Assembly: GCA_964012875.1 (NCBI GenBank)
Contig: CAXGUU010000167.1
Coordinates: 1-7,104 of the forward strand
Origin: CAXGUU01 sp964012875
Lineage (GTDB): Bacteria; Pseudomonadota; Gammaproteobacteria; Ga0077536
Direction: 5' to 3'
DNA length: 7,104 nucleotides
The first letter of the stretch is position 1. Every line of letters begins with the position of its first letter. The notes under the pieces were generated by a model. That model was given only the letters and a program-made list of their open reading frames with translations, was not told the origin of the DNA and made no database searches. Shown piece after piece: positions 5,270 to 7,104 of the stretch. Both the position numbers and the translations under genes were made by a program.

Positions 5270-7104
5270 CTAACTCGTTCCCTTCGCCGCTTCGTGCTCA
5301 TGCACAAAAGGATCTGCTTCCACCGCCTGGCTTGATACGTCCCCGGTCTCTTCGTTATCAACGTGTGATTTCATGACGAAACTCGGTTTGAAGACCTTCA
5401 CCAGAAGTGGCAGCAATGAAATTGCGCCGATCATGTTGCTCACCATGAGCAACGTGAGCAGCATGGCCATTTCGCTGTTAAAGCGCAGCGAGGACCCCGG
5501 AATCCAGTAAATGATACCGCCGACGACAGTGACGGCGGTAAACAACACCGCAGCGCCGGTCGTCGACAATGACACGCGCACCGCGTCTTCGAGCGTGCGG
5601 TGGCGAACCTCTTCGCGCATGCGGTCGAGCATGTAGATCGCGTAGTCAACACCGATGCCAATACCGACTGCAGTAACCGGCAGGGTATTGATGTTCAGGC
5701 CAATACCGCGGAAGCCCATGTAGGCACGGTTGATGATGACAGCCATTGCCAGAACTACAAACACCAGCAGCGCCGCGGTGATTGAGCGGTACGTCAACAT
5801 CACCGACAGCATCACGACGACCATGATGAGAATGGTCTGATTGAGTTCCGAGCGTTCGACCTCTTCGTTACCGGCCGCAGTCGTACCGACGATGCCGCCA
5901 GCAAACTGCGGGGTCACGCCTTCCATGGGGTTTTCATCAAGGAATTTCTTGGCGGCCTCGAGTGCGGCGAATACGGTAGGCCCGGTCGCGTCTTTAAAGA
6001 ACACGACAAAGTTTGCTGTGCGACCCTCAAGATCCATGTATTCCAGGATCACGCCGGGAATGGCTGCACCCGCCTCATACATAAACAGCGTGTTACCGAC
6101 ATCGCGCTGCGTGGCCGGAACCAGTGACCAGCGCGGGTCATCATAGTGATACAGGCGATTGATTGAGCGTACGAGGTTCGGAATGTCGCGCGTACCACCG
6201 TAATTGATTACACCGGCCATGTAGCGTCCGAACTTCTCCATCACCGCGACCACTTCCGGGTCTTTCATCTTGTGCGCCTCTTCAGCCTCGAAATAGATGC
6301 TGAATTGGTTTGCGCCAGCGAATTTACCAGCAATCTGCGCGGCGGCGACATTGTATTCCGATTCGCCAAAGAGAATCGGCGAACCGGGTTTGTTCTCTCC
6401 GACCACCATGTCGCCCGCGTAGAACAGGCTGAACATAATGATTAGGCTCGCGACGCCAAAGACTGGCAGCGGGGCTTTTGATGAGGTCAGGAAGACGGAC
6501 CAGCTAGCCATCACGCGAGAGAAAACGTGTTTGTGCTCCTCTTCACGACTGATCTCGGGTGCCGGCAGGAATGAAAGCACCATCGGCACCAAAATTGTGA
6601 CGGTGATGAGATTACTCAGTGACCAGAAAGCACAGAAGTAACCCAGCTTCGCGATGATCGGTATCGATGACACCGTGAGCACAAATAAGCCAGCGGCGTC
6701 GGTGAATATCGCAATGGATGCCGGCACAATCAATTCGCCCATACTGGTACGTACAGCCTGTTCACGCGTGGCACCAATGCGAATTTCATCGTGAAAGCGT
6801 TCCATCATCTGCACACAGTGGCTCGCTGTTCGCGCGGAAATCAAAATCGGGACGACGAGAATCAGCGGGTCGAGGTTGAACCCCATCCAGCCGACGAATC
6901 CCAGACCCCAGATTGCAGCCATGCCCGTGCCGAGCAGTGGAATGAACACCCCCGCGAATGACCTGAAATGCAGGAACAGCAACGTGATCATCACGGTGCC
7001 GGTGATGCCGAAGATCAGACCGAGCTCGGCCGAGTGGTAATAGATCCAGCCCTTGAGCATCGGCTCGCCGGCCACGTACAAGCTGGTCTTGCCGTCGGCC
7101 TCAA
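5270..7104 (-). CDS. RND/MMPL-family inner-membrane transporter, 5' end cut by window edge
   Basis: Predicted RND-superfamily exporter of the MMPL/COG1033 type. About 610 C-terminal residues are visible, and the frame is open to the right edge. The missing part should be TM1 and most of the first periplasmic domain, since the family is usually 750-900 residues. Numbering from the TTG codon at 7081 (internal, not a start), hydrophobic segments lie near residues 20-40, 43-68, 72-88, 115-137, 140-172 and 204-225. A periplasmic domain of about 185 residues follows (with a KPGSPILFGESEYN motif typical of this branch), then segments near 414-430, 434-456, 465-485, 505-528 and 537-564, and an acidic tail ending at TAG. 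The second half has the classic GIGVDYAIYMLDR motif (Asp479), probably the proton-relay residue. The equivalent spot in the first half is Ser87. The DUF1302 gene follows after 52 bp, so the two are probably co-transcribed. The substrate is unknown; lipids or other hydrophobic molecules are an inference from family and neighbours. Confidence 0.93.
   Translation of the reverse strand, partial: EADGKTSLYVAGEPMLKGWIYYHSAELGLIFGITGTVMITLLFLHFRSFAGVFIPLLGTGMAAIWGLGFVGWMGFNLDPLILVVPILISARTASHCVQMMERFHDEIRIGATREQAVRTSMGELIVPASIAIFTDAAGLFVLTVSSIPIIAKLGYFCAFWSLSNLITVTILVPMVLSFLPAPEISREEEHKHVFSRVMASWSVFLTSSKAPLPVFGVASLIIMFSLFYAGDMVVGENKPGSPILFGESEYNVAAAQIAGKFAGANQFSIYFEAEEAHKMKDPEVVAVMEKFGRYMAGVINYGGTRDIPNLVRSINRLYHYDDPRWSLVPATQRDVGNTLFMYEAGAAIPGVILEYMDLEGRTANFVVFFKDATGPTVFAALEAAKKFLDENPMEGVTPQFAGGIVGTTAAGNEEVERSELNQTILIMVVVMLSVMLTYRSITAALLVFVVLAMAVIINRAYMGFRGIGLNINTLPVTAVGIGIGVDYAIYMLDRMREEVRHRTLEDAVRVSLSTTGAAVLFTAVTVVGGIIYWIPGSSLRFNSEMAMLLTLLMVSNMIGAISLLPLLVKVFKPSFVMKSHVDNEETGDVSSQAVEADPFVHEHEAAKGTS

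Noticed and set aside
5257..5278. ACGAG/CTCGT inverted repeat at the transporter/DUF1302 junction, considered as a terminator
   Set aside because: The stem is only 5 bp with a loop of 12 bases and no U-run follows, so read-through into the DUF1302 gene is expected.
5218..5361. Upstream in-frame extension of the DUF1302 gene (48 more codons, mostly overlapping the end of the transporter gene)
   Set aside because: It is basic and unlike a signal peptide, while the methionine at 5217 starts a proper signal peptide with GGGAG correctly spaced before it.

Overview
The window carries four genes, all on the minus strand, read from right to left: an RND/MMPL-type inner-membrane transporter (5' end cut by the window edge), a DUF1302 outer-membrane beta-barrel protein, an exported HEAT-repeat protein, and a DUF1329 periplasmic or outer-membrane protein (last few residues cut by the left edge). 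RND, DUF1302 and DUF1329 genes commonly occur together in Gram-negative proteobacteria. The double-membrane architecture, moderate GC and family content suggest a gammaproteobacterium, possibly an environmental or marine one. The genus cannot be read from this sequence.

Layout: the transporter (5270 to the right edge) is followed after 52 bp by DUF1302 (2737-5217), which has its own ribosome binding site and is probably co-transcribed with it. Twenty-one bases after the DUF1302 stop lies a textbook intrinsic terminator (2681-2715): a 12-bp stem, a GAAA loop and a U-tract. A 17-bp palindrome (2570-2586) beside a TAAAAT box (2585-2590) follows, where a promoter and operator for the second unit would be expected. 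That unit is the HEAT-repeat gene (1364-2527), then a 95-bp gap, then the DUF1329 gene (1-1268), which appears to start at TTG.

Working model (inference): the RND pump moves a hydrophobic molecule across or out of the inner membrane, the DUF1329 protein (which I relate to the LolA/LolB-like lipid-binding fold) carries it or anchors it at the outer membrane, and the DUF1302 barrel sits in the outer membrane. The exported HEAT-repeat protein would be a periplasmic scaffold or adaptor. No substrate is known from the sequence. The most notable points are the HEAT protein placed inside this otherwise recognisable gene set, the missing TM4 aspartate in the first half of the pump with an aspartate in TM5 instead, and the terminator plus palindrome that appear to place the two halves of the cluster under separate control. 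No RNA genes, mobile elements or CRISPR arrays were seen, and plus-strand open frames look like shadows of the minus-strand genes.
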